From Cantharellus purpuraceus (Eukaryota; Basidiomycota; Agaricomycetes; Cantharellales; Hydnaceae): 64,000 nucleotides of DNA. The stretch spans positions 62,001 to 126,000 of the forward strand of contig JALBUN010000006.1 of NCBI GenBank assembly GCA_025174535.1, read 5' to 3'. The translations under genes and the position numbers were made by a program. The stretch's first letter is position 1; each line of letters starts with the position of its first letter. Below, one piece after another: positions 10,874 to 24,346 of the stretch. A model generated the notes under the pieces. It ran no database searches and was not told the DNA's origin. It saw only the letters and a program-made list of their open reading frames with translations.

Positions 10874-13800
10874 CTACTCAGCGTGGTCCAGCGCCTCCCG
10901 GATCAACCTCACTGCAGCCTCTGACCGTGGTTTGATGTCCGCCTGGAACGGCAGCGGGTGACTAGTGATGAATACGTAACAGTGAGCAATGCGTCCAGAG
11001 ACAGAGGAATAAAATGAAGATCATCCAGAAACTCAAAAGGCACATACAAGCACTGCGCAGATACAAAAAATGCCCAAGCAAAACTGACTCACGACAAAAA
11101 TCCAGAGTTATACTTCCCCTCCGGAATAATCTCATCCCCATTCTCGTCCTTTGCACGCCCGATATTGACCGTGACGAGCAGCGTCGCAAATGTGATCCAC
11201 AGCTCCGCGTCAGCCATGAAGCGTCCCGGGCACATTCTAGGATGATGATCAGACCAGATTGGACATCAAAGGTGGGATGAGGGCGGAACGCACCGCCTCC
11301 CAAAGCCAAAGGCGGCGGCGCGGGGGTCGCGAGCCCCCGGCTGGAGGAAGCGTTCGGGTTTGAAGGAGAGCGGGTCAGGGTACACTTCCGGATCGTGGAG
11401 GATGGCCCTGCGACAAGGTACGTTGGATCATTCGTGAGAGGGAGGTAATGCAAGGGAATGAGGGATGCAAGCGGGCGGGAAATACAGAAATAGGAGACAA
11501 CCATGATGCGTCGCGGAGCCAGCCGGCGCGAGGGCAGACGGAGAGACACGTACCATTGGTTAGGGAGCATAACCGTCCCCTTGGGAATGTAATACCCATC
11601 ATACGCATCATCCTCCATCACAGCATGCGCAACACCTGCCACCATACCAGTCAGCACACACACCCAGCTCCCCACCTCACACCCCCACCTCTCTTACTCA
11701 CCTAACGGCGTCACCGGATTCCAGCGCAGTATCTCACACACCACCGCATCCAAATACGGCGTCTTACCCCCCTCGCGGTCCGCAAAGTCTGGCAGACGCT
11801 CCGCAGTGCCGAGGAGCGCGTCGAGTTCCGCTTGCGCGCGGGTCTGCACTTCCGGGTGGAGAACCATGGCCAGGACAAAGGACGTGAGAGCCGAGACGGT
11901 CTGTGGACGCGCAAGCGAGCGGGCGAGTCAGCAGCATATTGGCACAGACGAGGCTGGTCGAGTCGGGGGGGGAAGAGACTTACAGTATCTGCACCAGCTA
12001 GATCCCATCCAAAAACATATCAGTCTCTCGTCCTCCGCACCTCGCACACACAAACAAAACCACAACAACACAAAACGCACCAGCATACGCCATCGCTGCC
12101 GTGTTCTGCACCGTCTCCTCATCAATCTTCGCATCAGGGTGGGTACTCTCCTCGAGCAGCGTCGACGTGAACGACGGAAGCGCCCTCCCTTCCGCCTACC
12201 AAAAAGTCAGAGTATAATGACGAGAGCACAGGATATCAACACACTACACCAAAACACCAAAACAAACTACTGACCATTTTCCTCTTTACAGCCTCAAACG
12301 GTCTCTCGATCAAGTCACGCGACAGCTTCCTCCACTCGCGCGCTTTACGCTTGAATGATGCGCCCGGGAGCCATGCAGGGACGTGTTTCACTGTCAAGCG
12401 AATGTCACATGTACGTCAGCGATCATGGACGTGGGGATGGGAGAATTAATTAATTGGGGAGGAGAGAATAACTTTTGAATGGGAAGAAGAACTCGTGAAA
12501 GACGGTGAGTTCATAACCACGAGTATTAAATAAGCGGTATTGATTTAACCTTTGCCAAAGGGAGCGAGGTTGGGGTCCAATGATTAATTATTGAAAGAAA
12601 CAGAGGTGTAGAGAAAGTACAAATCTCAGTATGAACAATGAAAAACACCATGGCAAGACGAGAATAACACGTTGAAAAGGAGGACGTACGGGCGGGCATG
12701 AAATCGACAAGGAACGACCCAGGGTTAAGCGCGTCGGAGAAGGTCTTGTTTGCCGCTGGGGGCCAAAGACGGGGCAGATCCGTAACAAGCATGACGCAGA
12801 GGGTGAGTGCACGGTTAGCGCGCGGGGAGGCGTGAACCGGGCACGCATGTACAACGAAACACACACCCAAGGCGTTTCAGGGTCACGTATAGAGGGCGGT
12901 GTCGACATTCCGATCAAATAAGCGGTCACGATCGAGTGCAAGATGACAATTCCGATGGCACAATGCGGAAATCAGGGTCGCGCGTACGGGATCAGACACC
13001 AATTCGAGGGGCGACCGACGTCCAACGAGTCCCACCAAATCCCAGATACATTCCAGCCACCATCCAGGACACCAACACGCACACCCGCGGAATGAAATAA
13101 GCAAAAGGGAGGAACACGTCAATTCTCCACGCCAACCCCCCAGACATGAAACACGCGTGCACGCACCCTCTGCAACCTGGACATACTCGTCGTCATCTGT
13201 CGCGACTTCGTGGCCGTATGCTGGGCGGAATGAGATTTTCAGTCGCGAAAAGGTGCGCAATCAGTAAAAAAAACCAGAGCAAAATAGGCCGCGGGAAAGT
13301 TAGTCGTGCAATCAGCGAATGTGGGCTGCGTCAAAAATGGTTCACAGAGATAGGAAAGAAAGTACGCGTACCGATAAGCATGATGGCACGAGCTGCCATG
13401 CTGGATGAAGATACACAATTTCGTTAGTAAGTGTCAGACGATCGTCCATCCATCAACCCGGCGCGGCATCAACGATAACGGGCATGAAGCCGAGAATGAA
13501 AATCCTCCATGACACGAACCCCATCACCTAAACGTCGTCAGGCTCAGCACATGGGTGTGCGCCATGGCAACAGATAACTCAAAGATAAAACAAAACCACT
13601 GAAACCAGAACCACACAAGACACCAATAACCAAAAACAATACTCACTGCTTCAGCTGATGCTGAAAATCATTTGGCTTCTTAAAGAGGACACTCGCTAAC
13701 ATGTGCGCTTCGTGGCGAAGGATGTGGTGGTACTACCGGTGCAGATGAGAGGCGCGAGCGAGTGCGGGTGCGTAATATCACGAAGCAAAAACACACGCTT

Positions 13801-15291
13801 ACCCGTAACGTTGCACTGGGGGAGAAATAGCTATGGAAGAGACGGCGGTGCTCCTTGTAGCGCTCCGTATAGCGCATCACGCCGAGGTTCCAGTCCCAGC
13901 CCATGCTGATCGAAGCAAACATCGATCATCGCGCATCAACACACGAGCTAACATCACGTGAACTGAAAACACGTACAGTTCTACAATCATAGGCAACCGG
14001 GGGCTAGGCAAAGCAGGCGCAGAGGGGAAGGCCATAGTCAGTGTCGTGTGCTTGATTTCGACTTTGATTAGGAAAATAAAGGCAAAAGGATAGGAAGGGG
14101 AAGGACTAAATACTTTCTGCATCGAATATGCAACCAACAAAATCCACAAGGATGGACTCGGAGGTAGATATAATAGCTATCCCGACGGTAAAATAATACG
14201 CACCGATCACTATATATTCCACTACGGCGCTCAAAAAGCTCGTGAGCCACGCGGGCGGAGTTGACAATCATGAGGGGTTTGCCGAAGATGGAGACAGACA
14301 CAAGGTCGCCTGGAATGAGTGGAGGGGCGGGGCGGCGGTGAGTAATGGGACGGAGGGACGGAGGTCGGACCACCGGGGAAGTGGCCGGAAACGGACAACA
14401 ACAAGCGAGAAAGTAGTCAGCAGACAAAACCACGGCCATCACCACCACATGCACACGCCAATATCCGACAAAGAAGCACACAACAAGCGCGCACACGTCA
14501 CATGACACGGCCCAGGGACATGGCGACGAGAACAACAGAAGAATCAGAAAAGTCGCCACCCGCCCCCGGTCACATCCCGAAGCGAGATAGCCGATGTAGA
14601 ACAAGGCAGAACCATGAGTAGTAACCAGTGCAGAAAATGTGCACAAGGAGTGCCGTATCCATGTTTGCGTTTGCGAGTATGTGAAACAAGGACGTGTGGG
14701 TGGTTTGAGGCCGGAGGCGTGGAGCATGGGTGATGGAAAAAATGAAAAAGGGCAGGGCGTGTATGGGAGCGGGTATGGACGGGCCCAACAAGATTAAGGG
14801 AGGGACGTGGTAGCATGGGGAAGGGATCGACCGTGACCGAGGCAGGGTGACCGAGTCGAATGCGCACAACACACCCAACATTCAACACGACATAAGACAC
14901 GACACACGCGGAACATGTCCACAAACATGTTAAACAACCAGGAGCATTCACCACAACGAAGCAGGAGCACAGCAGAAGCAGAAGAACAAGAGAAGCAGAA
15001 GCATGTCATGCATCAGCGTGGGGCAAAGAACCACCCGTTCAGCAACGCACCATAGATGCCGCGCCATTTCGTGTAGGTAAGACATTCATACTCTTGAGGC
15101 ATGTCGAGGACATTGCCCAGGAGGGGGAGAGGCTTCGGACCTGGGGGGAGCGGAAGGTGCGCATGGGGACTGCGGCGACGAGTGAGGAAGTGAAGCGTGA
15201 GCACGACGCCGAGGGAAGCGACCACAGCAGATGAGAGCAACACGGAGAACGAGGGCGGCAACGCAAATGGATGGTAAGACGACGTCGGCAT
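10874..15291 (-). CDS. cytochrome P450 monooxygenase (agaric microsomal type), long introns
   Basis: This is a heme-thiolate monooxygenase of the endoplasmic reticulum. The ATG at 15291 opens an N-terminal anchor ([19 protein letters not shown]) followed by the proline hinge [15 protein letters not shown]. Later exons carry [29 protein letters not shown], the I-helix AYAGADT, the K-helix ExxR (EILRWNP) and the heme loop FGFGRR-MCPGRF with the axial Cys; the end is EALDHAE at the stop 10874-10876. The coding exons join without stops, so the enzyme looks intact, at about 500 residues. The gene spans 4.4 kb because introns are unusually large: intron 1 is 741 nt (14310-15050) and others reach about 300 nt. 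A 27-nt exon lies at 13977-14003. Substrate unknown. It is clearly a different family from the P450 pair at 21.0 and 49.6 kb. Confidence 0.88.
13977..14003 (-). other. 27-nt microexon of the first P450
   Basis: The exon encodes the stretch PRLPMIVEL together with split codons on both sides, flanked by GCCTAG and GTACGT. The paralogous P450s in this window have the corresponding residues (FPMLNDL, FPMINDL) within a longer exon, which supports the splicing. Confidence 0.7.
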
Positions 15292-16769
15292 ACTGGGTGG
15301 TTGATTGACGGTCCTCGGACGCGTGTGTGGAGTACGTGGTACTTGAGGCGCACAAAAGAGAGACTTGGGGTCGGGGCGTCAAGTATAGACTTTCCTAATC
15401 TTATATTGATACGCGACGCCGGAGGATCGGTTCCTGTCACTAAATAGGCGACGGGACGGTGCTAACTTGGCGCCGGACGGGGAGAGATCACAGAACACAA
15501 AGCTAGTCCACTGTCTCTCAGAAAGCTCTGTTGGGCTAGTTCTCTAATAGATCCATGCATTTCTCCCCGCCCGCCGCTGTCTCGGAATCGTCAGCCTTTG
15601 CACCGTGCTCCGCCTGCGTGCCGATGTTCTTATACGGAACAACGCCGAGAAGGAGCGGAAGCCGGACAATTGCCCAAATCTAGTAGCCGATCTCGACGCC
15701 GATTCTGCTTATAGGACCCAGCGCGGCCAAGCGGGTGCAATCGGCCCACCAACAACACAAAACTGCCCTCTCACTTGATAATTAATTATAAATCCTTGAT
15801 AAATCTCTGACCAAGGGGCTGATCTACCCAACCCTTATTCGATCCCCGACTAAGAGATGGATCTTCTCCCGGGAACGGTGGTACGTCACGAACCTGCACA
15901 GCCACCCCCGCCAGCATCTCGGAGCTGGCCATTGCGGGGTTCCCCGGGCACTCATATCGGCGTTCATAGTTGGCCTTGTTATTCGGATTTATGCAAATGC
16001 ACTGGATACGTATATGTTTCAAATTCAATTGATAATTTCTTCACTTCCGCCGATACCTTTTACATAGGGCATTTTTGATACCGATTTATGGTATTACTAA
16101 GGTGAACTAAATGACAATTATAAGGTACAGTATTCAATCTTGTTTCCTGGCTCAAACAATTCCCCATTGGCATACAGTAAGGTTTTCCGTTCGTTTCACG
16201 TCTTTTTGAACTCGTCGCCTGCCTTTGTTGTGCGATCTATTGGCGCTGTGTGGGCAAGGATACATGTCGCGGATTGGATGGCATGTAGGATGTCCGGCGG
16301 TGATGATGGAAATTCGAACTTATTGAAGGTATCAATCCACGAAACCAACATTGGCAGATCTATATGACGCCCACACCAACAGCTCTAGCCGCGGCAGGAG
16401 AGCAGCCGCACGTTCTACTACACCAACATGCCTACGCAGAGGGCGATGGCACCGTACATGCATCTGTAGAGAGGGGGATTTCAAAACCCTAAATGAGATA
16501 TCTGAAATAGCTGACTGTGTTTTGGGACAACGAGAAGGCAGAACCTTTTTGCTATCGAGTCGTATCGGACACTTGTCAAGGCCTCAGTTCGACATGCACA
16601 CGACGGGTGGGTGTACAACGACCCGGCACGACTATCATAGATCCAATCACACCACCTAGTCTCGTTCTAAGGCAGCATTGCTTGCATTCCACACGCTCCA
16701 CGTCACTTTCATCCATAAGCTACCGAGCAATGCAAGATGTGGTAAACAACAGGGTGGGCTCCCACATGA
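15292..16769. other. intergenic, no gene supported
   Basis: This stretch lies between the P450 promoter side and the 3' end of the hydrolase. An 80-codon minus-strand frame at 15786-16028 and plus-strand frames at 16140-16789 have no recognisable domains. No repeat family found elsewhere in the window occurs here. Confidence 0.45.
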
Positions 16770-18173
16770 TCAATTTTCCAGAAACTTGAGAATAGACCTC
16801 CGCACTTGGTCGTAATACTTCTCCGCCACGATCAAATCATGATCTGCTCCCTCAATCGGTAACAACCCAGCGGCCGGAAGTAACGCCTTGATATTTTCCG
16901 CATCCTTGAACTGCACAGTGGCATCATTAGTGCCCTGTAGAAAATCAGGCAACGGTCAGGGTCATATATATATAAGTAAATAATCTCACGTGAATAATGA
17001 GGCATTTCAAGCGAGGGGTCTCAGCGATGGCCTTGAAGGCATACTCCATCCCAGTAAGCGGCCCTTCCTTCATGGAAGACGCCAGCGCGTATGCGTATCC
17101 TGGAAGACATTCAGTCTGCAGCTTCCTCATCTATTCGCAAGCCCCCTTAGCATCAAAGTCCCCAGGTCGACAATGGTGGAGCAGTGCAAACCTGTTCAGT
17201 GAGGGAAAGATTTCCCGAAACGGATAGCCCAGCTGCCTAGTTTCCCAGGGACCATTCTCATCAGACACAGTATCATACATATACAAAACATACCGCGACA
17301 GTCTCAGTAGTCAACTGAGACAGAGTGGGCGGGAGCTTGAAACGTGAGCGCAGCGAAGATCATCAGGCACATCTATATGGAAAACAAGTTCCCGGGGCCC
17401 ATACCTCCATCAGTCCTGCAGAAGCGAGGAACACGACCTTTCCAGTCACTAGATTGGGAAACATCGCAGCAAACGCAGCAGCAACCCCGCCACCCTGAAC
17501 ACATCGCCGCAACGTTAGTCACATGTCCGATCGCGACGAGGGTGGGCAGAGTGACCATAGAGAGCCCAACAATGTGCGCACTGGCAAATTGCACATGTTG
17601 AAGAAGAAGCGCCAACTGCGTGATGTAAAGGTCGGCGTTGTAAGTAGTGTCTGGGGCTTCGCTGTACCCTCTTCCGAAAAGATCTGTGTTCTGAAATGAG
17701 CGATCTCACCATAAACATCATACGCGTTAAAATGATCGAACCGTATACAAGAACTCTCAGCCCATTTTCAGCGAGGAATGGCGCTAGGTACTTCCATAAG
17801 ATTGAGGGCGTACTGATGCCATGTACGAGGACTACCTAAAAGGGCGCCCGGCATTATAAGATCGTTTCCAAACGCTGAATGCAATACCTTGGGACCGGTT
17901 TCAGGCCCTAACAGCCAGTACGTTGTCTTGCCCAACGGCAGGCGCACCGTCTTCGCTTCAGTGCAGAAGATCAGTCGGAGAAATGGGACACTGGCTATAA
18001 GCGAATCATACGTACGGTTTGGGAAGATATCTCGAGGGTAGAGGGTCCTAACCTCTGATGTGGCAGAGATCGCCTCGAGCGAATTATGCGCCGGAGTAGG
18101 AAACTGGATTCCCTTTTAGTGTACCAAGACAACTCTACTCATTTCAGCGATCATCATGGCTTACAAGACGCAT
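16770..18173 (-). CDS. alpha/beta hydrolase
   Basis: This is a serine hydrolase of the alpha/beta fold; the substrate cannot be predicted. Motifs in order are YWLLGPETGPK (strand before the oxyanion loop), VVLVHGISTPS (oxyanion HG), DLFGRGYSEAP, the nucleophile elbow GLSMGGG (split by an intron right after SM, about 17,520-17,575), the acid region GTNDATVQF, and the catalytic His in GADHDLIVAEKYY near the C-terminus. The stop is at 16770-16772. The start is less certain. The ATG at 18173 followed after three codons by an intron (GTAAGC...TAAAAG) joins in frame to IQFPTPAHNS, giving a 9-nt first coding exon. Between the nucleophile and acid regions the exons PNLVTGKVVFLASAGLME and MEYAFKAIAETPRLKCLI are present. 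All members of the catalytic triad are visible. Confidence 0.78.
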
Positions 18174-21003
18174 GTTAGAGAAACCACTCGAAGAAATTTA
18201 CAGTGAAACGGTCAGAAGAGGATGTCGGGGAACGTGGGTATGGTGAATAGACCCCTCGTAGTAATTAGACAATCGTCTTGAACCTGGCTGGCTCGGGACT
18301 TACGAGCGTGCGATGGGTGGGAACAGGCTCTGCCCAAGTCAACAGCACCGGGGGCGGCTACACATGCACCCACATGATCATCCGACCGGACATTGCGGGA
18401 CACCACGATAAATAGTCCCGGTTGCATGAGCACCGACTGCTATGTCTTTGGTACACTGATACCATGGCGTTAGTAGTCGAGTATCCTGTAAGGAACCAGT
18501 GATGATCTGTTTATGACGGAGTTTAGAGTTAAATAATGACTAGCTCCACAGAGATCAAATTCTCTAAGAGCAGGTTGCCGGATACTCCTGTCGTCTATAG
18601 TCAATGGTAGGGACGTCGCTCTCCTCTTCGTTTCTTTACGATCAACCGTCCATTTTTTTTACCCGTGATTTTGCCCTTTTTTCCTTGCCCATTTTCCTGC
18701 TGGTGGCCAGTCCGTGATGCCACCGTGCCTCATCACTGGGAGTCAACGGTAGTGTCGGCAGCAACCATGCATCACAACGAATGATCTCGAACGGAGTGCC
18801 CAATTCGTGAATAGCGTGTTTCCAGGGCCATTTTTGTCAGGAACAAGGAAAGAAGTCCTCCAGGTCAATGCCACACACTGTCGTTTTGGTTCGACTATGC
18901 TCTGTAGCGCCAGTACTGCCAGTGTGTCTTATATGGGTGTCTTTAATGCATTAATACTTTCCTACATCTGCAGCATCTGCATGGGATACTGGGGCTAACA
19001 CATCGTCAACCTCGTCGTGTGGTTTTCATTTATAAAAATGACCACTGTGTATTCCAGACCCGCAATCCTTGCAACGTGGAAGAATGAGACTTCCTCTAGA
19101 CTCTAGTCGCGCATTCAGTATTTTCATGGATATGAAATTTTTCCATGAGTCGTCTCAACCAGGGGCTGTCACTTCCATAGTGACACAGTCATAGCCAATA
19201 TCCTCACCACTGAAGACGTCAAAATAACTTGCCAGCCATCGGCTAAGAGGAGTAATGGTTCGACATTTTCCATGATCGTCATAAGACATTCTCCAGGGGA
19301 ATTATCATATGTATCAACGGTCAAGAGGCAACGCTATGTTGTGCGCAGGCGCTAGTTTCGGAAGCGAAAATATGCTAACCAACCAAGTGGGCTTTGCTGG
19401 TATGTGGTTCCATTTTCTTCTCCTTTCTAATGCATGCCTCTGAGTTGCTGCGGTATGCGAGAGCGTTAATTCAACTAGTCAAAGCGACGTTCGATGCCAT
19501 CCAAGCCAAAAAAAAAAAAAAAAAAACATTCAATGGCCTGGCCAAGTCCTAAATTCATTAATTGTCTTGCACGTGATCGCATCGATGATCTTTTCTTGTG
19601 ACTGTGCCATAAATATTTAAACGTGGCAACACTGAAATATGTGACAAGCGGCTTGCTCAAAGTCAATGTCTTTCGGAATGGAGATGGTGAGCTGTATGAG
19701 TTGCACTCACTGTCCAATAATGGAAATGAAGTTACGGGTGCAACATAGAAGTTTTCAAATGCGATCACCGCGAGTTTTCTTTGCGTCTTGTCCATATCAT
19801 GTCTTCGGAAGCGCCCTTGGCACAATGATACCATAATTCCAGACTCGGAGCCCCCTGTATATTTGATACTCAAAACTCGTACAGGCGAGCTTTTCCGCCT
19901 CCTTCACACAAAAAAAGACTCACACTGGCATTATTCCCGCCTGATGAAAGTTTGGATGGCCGTGTCCACAGAAGCTAAACCACTAAGTTCAATGCAAGCA
20001 CCAAGAACTGGTACTTCCAAGCGTCACATGTGTTCCTTGAGTGTCAGTCTCACACTCCTCGCATCCATTCTGGAAGCAGCGCAAGACCTGCGAGTATGAC
20101 AACAGTTTTCGGCTTAATCGATGGGATGCAACAGGTGGCCCTTGATCAACTCGAGCGAATCTTTGGTGTCAGCATCGCACCCTTCGCTATGCGCTGGCTG
20201 AGAGCCATTGCATACCACAGCAACCCTCTCAAAACTGTGCCTGTTTGTAGCCTCATATTCAACTCCGCTGACTGTTCCACCAGGCCGTTGCCAGACACTT
20301 CTGAGTTAGCGCAAGGTAGTCCTCTGGGCCATTGCTACGATGCTGATGCTCCAGAGTTTAGCTTCACCATCCGATAACGTTCAATTCAATTTCAAGAACA
20401 ATGAGGGAACGGCAAATCGAGATGGCCTTGACAGATCACAAACATTTTTGTATGTTCTCTCCTGTCGAGACGCTTTTCCAATTTTATTAGGGCATACCGC
20501 GTCATACCAATCAGCTATGGAGACGCAGTTCCCTGCCATACTGAGGGTAGTTACAAATTGCTTGCCCCACAATCGCTTAGGTGTATTTCTGTTCTGTGAC
20601 GACTTGTTCATCCCACCAGTGACGTCGAGGGGACGGCCTTGAATCCGGCTACTCAACAAAAAACATCCCGAGAAGAAACACTGTCGAAACCTGGCGTGAA
20701 AATAAAATGACGAGCCGAAGAACAATGGCGTATCAAAGCAGTTTAACCGTAAAGAAGTCCGGTGCACGAGGATGGTGACATCCTATGCCACAATTATGTA
20801 ATGTTCTAGAAAAGCGACAGCATTGGTTAATCTCATTCTTCTCTAGATACGCAAGATGCTTCTCGGACTCTGCCAGACCCTGCCATATATCATTCGGAAG
20901 TTTGTTTACTCCAAATGACTGAACCGCACCATCTCGTATAAAGGGCGCAGGACGTGCACTAGCTTTCTAGGCGTCTAATTTCTGCGCCGCACAGAACTCA
21001 AAG
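18174..21003. other. long intergenic region, no gene supported
   Basis: This 2.8-kb stretch is the shared upstream region of the divergently arranged hydrolase and second P450. It contains a 19-nt poly-A tract at 19508-19526. Frames of 60-130 codons at 18807, 19475-19873 and 19788-20767 overlap on opposite strands and resemble nothing I recognise. A small, fast-evolving gene around 20030-20377 cannot be excluded. Confidence 0.4.
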
Positions 21004-23149
21004 ATGTATTTCTTCGGTTTAGGGGATAAAAGCTTGGGAATCATCGTTGTGGGACTGGCCACCCTACTTGCATTTCGACTTCTTTCCTGGAAGCGTATCC
21101 CTAAAGGTACTAATCAGATTAGGTTTATAGTTTGTGTTTCTGTCAACACCACGCCGCTATCTAGGTCTGCACCTACCACCAGGACCACCAAAAATACCAA
21201 TCTTCGGAAATGTTTTTAACATGCCCACACAGCAGGAATGGATTACCTTCTCGCAATGGGCAAAGACATACGGTATTCCAAGTCATTTCTAATCCAGTTT
21301 ACTAGGTCTCTTAATGTTTCAAGCGCTTAGGAGATCTCGTCTATCTCAAGGCTTTTGGACAGCCCATTATGGTGGTTAACTCAGCAGATGTGGCATACCA
21401 GCTGTTCGAGAAGCGATCCACGATCTATTCCGATAGAAGCGATTTTCCAATGCTCAATGATTTGTAGGTGGTCAGATTTCGCGCTCTTCTTGCAGATGCT
21501 GAAGAATACATAGGATGGGTTGGCACTGGTCCATGCCCCTGATGCATTATGGCGACGAATGGCGTACCCACCGCAGGATGGTTCATCAAAAGTTTCATCC
21601 GGTAGCGGCAGCAGAATACCTACCAATTCAACTTAAACATACACGGTGCATACGTCGCCACTCCATCCACAACAAGCATTTATAGATATCTTAGTATTTT
21701 GATTCAACGACTTCACGAATCCCCAGATGACTTTGTGGAACACCTGCGACATACCTCCGGGGCGATTATTATGGAGGTAAAATCCTAGCTAGTACATCTA
21801 ATTGCGTTATTATGATGTTATCTCGACACGCAGGTTGTCTATGGGATCAAAGTGCTCCCCAAAGATGATCCATATATTATTTCCGCAGAGAAGGCTCTGG
21901 CTGGCATCTCAGAAGCGGGAAACCCAGGTGCCTTCCTTGTTGATACGGCGCCCATACGTTCGTTACACTCCGTCGATTTATCTGCAATAGCTGATAATCT
22001 TCCACATTGTGTCAGTGAAGTATGTTCCTGAATGGTTTCCTGGGGCGGGTTTTCAAAAGAAGGCGAGAATATGGCGAAAGTACTCAGCAGAAGTTCGTAC
22101 TTCTCCCTTTGAAGTCGTCAGAAAATCTCTCGTATGTTCCATCTCAAATATGCGAACAATTATGCTCTATGAATTTTCAGACGTCGGGGACCGACGCACC
22201 TTCTTTGGCACCTTCTTTCACCTCATCACTGTTGGATGAGGTCTCCCTCCGTGGAAATGCGCGTTTCAGGGACGAGGAGGTCATTCGGGACACGGGGGCC
22301 ACGCTTTACGTTGCAGGGGCAGATACGGCATGTTCTACACAATTCAACCTTGCCTTTGTCTCTCAATGCATATGACGATGTAGACGGTGACTGTGCTCCA
22401 CACGTTCTTTCTAGCCATGGTACTCTTCCCCCAAGCCCAGCGGAAGGCTCAGAAAGAGCTTGACGAAGTTGTGGGATCAACTCGCCTCCCAGAATATGAA
22501 GACCGTGAGAATCTGCCCTACATCAATGCTCTCTGTAAGGAGGTTTTGCGGTGGCATCCCGTCCTACCTCTCGGCATCTCGCATCGTGTTACACAGGACG
22601 ATGTCTATGGACACTATTTCATACCTTCGGGAAGCCTTGTAGTGGGAAACGCATGGTAATGCGATCCAGGTTTTGGGTTCGCTAACTCACATTTGTTAGG
22701 ACGCTTCTTCACGACCAGTCAATTTATGGCGCCGACACTGACAAGTTCATTCCCGAACGGTTTCTTACCCCTGGTATGAAAGATCCGCGGGTCGCTTTTG
22801 GATATGGTAGAAGGTATGTGTTTCTCATGATGCATGTAGTATGTCTCTGAATTCGTGCCTGGAAAGAGTATGTCCTGGCCGTCACTTCGCAAGAAATTAT
22901 CTCTACCTAGCAGCGGCCTCGATTTTGAGTGTGTTTGATATCACACACTCGAAAGATCATTATGGGAAGGATATTCATGTAACTGCCGCTTTCGAATCTG
23001 GATTCTTCTCGTGAGTGCTTCGGTTTAGTATGAAAATGAGACCATTGGATGTGTTATCCACTTTCAGCCGTCCCAAGCCGTTCAGATGCACGATCAGTCC
23101 TAGATCTGACACTGCCACGCAGCGTATCCTCGAGAAGAATTACTTTTGA
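21004..23149 (+). CDS. cytochrome P450 monooxygenase, paralog 1 of an inverted pair
   Basis: This is a microsomal heme-thiolate monooxygenase. The ATG at 21004 opens the anchor GIIVVGLATLLAFRLLSW. Exon 2 begins GLHLPPGPPKIPIFGN, followed by MVVNSADVAYQLFEKRS, MGWHWSMPLMHYGDEWRTHRR, VKYVPEWFPGAGFQ, the I-helix VAGADT-TVTVLHTFFLAM, the K-helix ExxR (EVLRWHP), and the heme loop FGYGRR-VCPGRH with the axial Cys. The end is RILEKNYF with a stop at 23147-23149. About ten introns, all 50-80 nt, join in frame; the one in the I-helix (22328-22383) has a GC donor. The gene appears intact. It is much closer to the P450 at 49636-51768, in intron positions as well as sequence, than to the one at 10874-15291. 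Substrate unknown. Confidence 0.9.
22328..22383 (+). other. GC-AG intron in the I-helix of P450 paralog 1
   Basis: The donor is GCATGT directly after the Thr codon of AGADT and the acceptor is TGTAG, 56 nt apart. The intron at the same codon of paralog 2 (50399-50454) is also 56 nt and also has a GC donor. Confidence 0.82.
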
Positions 23150-24346
23150 CGGTTGTATAATCAACTTAAAGAGGTGAATGTAAGTCACCAAAAGTGTTTG
23201 TTCTTGTTCTCAGGTCGCCCATGTAAACTAGTTGAAGCGGTGAAGGGTGTATCATGTACCCCCATAACACCTTGTCGCAGTTTTTGCACAACTATTGAAG
23301 GACTTAGTGACGGACAACAATCCCTTGCTCCCTGCAAATAGAACCAAAAACACCAGTCATGCGGCCGACTTTGCCAGTTTCGCATATTTAGCGCGCGTAC
23401 AATTCGTTGATCAACGGCTATTACTGTACCCTTACGACCAAGTCGGACCACCTAGCGCGTGACACTTTCGACCGATTCTTCAGATCTTCCGAGGGCTTAG
23501 TGACACGTGACACCTGCCAAAACTCTTCATGGGTCTGGACGGTCGAGGTATGACAACCGGCAAAACACTGGCAAAACTACTGACCCAACCTGGATTTGAA
23601 CTAGACCTGCTGCATGAAGATGCACAGACTGTAGAAGTGTTAATGTGGCAGAGTGACAAACCATGTCACCCCATGTCATGGATTTATTCAGCAGATTTGT
23701 TGTTTGCTGTATTTGGCTCTTGCATAGTTGCAAGAGTATTCTTTTTGTTTTCCCCTTTAACCTTCCTTTTTGTTCTTGAAAGATTATAGAATAGCTACAT
23801 CTGTGTTACCTCTTCCTCAGTGGTTTGACACCATCTGTGCAAATGCTGAGGTAAGATACTCACTACTGTCTTGCATCTGTCTTGCATTGATTCTTAATTA
23901 TCTGTACACTCTGGTAGATCATCTGTACAGGTAAATTATATACAGTGGTTTGACACTGTCTGTGCAAACACTGAGATCATCTGTACAGTTGCATTAAATC
24001 TTACACAGACAACTAGTCTACAGTCACAGGTACAAGGAAAGCTTGTATATTAATTTATGCCAAGTTCAGTCTGGTAAAGCAGTGAAAATTTCTGTGTTTG
24101 GAATGCAAACAGTTTCAGATCCAAGCATGGCACTGGAACAACTTCACACCTGGCACTCAGTGGCAATTCCATCTCACTTAAACTACTTCCCAACAGAAGG
24201 CTGTCAATTTCAGCCTTCCTGCAGTTTCCCTTACCTGTTGTAAGCACTGTACTGTCTACCACCACAGTCACATCATTCTTTTCCAATGCAGTGTCTGGCA
24301 ACCCAGATCCCAGAGAAATTCTCCAGAAAGCTCTCCCACCACATGC
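23150..24346. other. intergenic, decayed repeat-like DNA
   Basis: This is the 3' flank of P450 paralog 1 and the left edge of the first retrotransposon island. The sequence becomes AT-rich and CpG-poor after about 23,560. Related short phrases recur, for example GTTTGACACCATCTGTGCAAA at about 23,822 and a close variant near 23,947, suggesting an old tandem or LTR-like remnant. No coding frame is recognised. Confidence 0.4.

Noticed and set aside
19475..20767. Possible host gene near frames of 103-132 codons
   Set aside because: Frames overlap on both strands, no motif is recognisable and I could not build a credible exon chain; left as unassigned.
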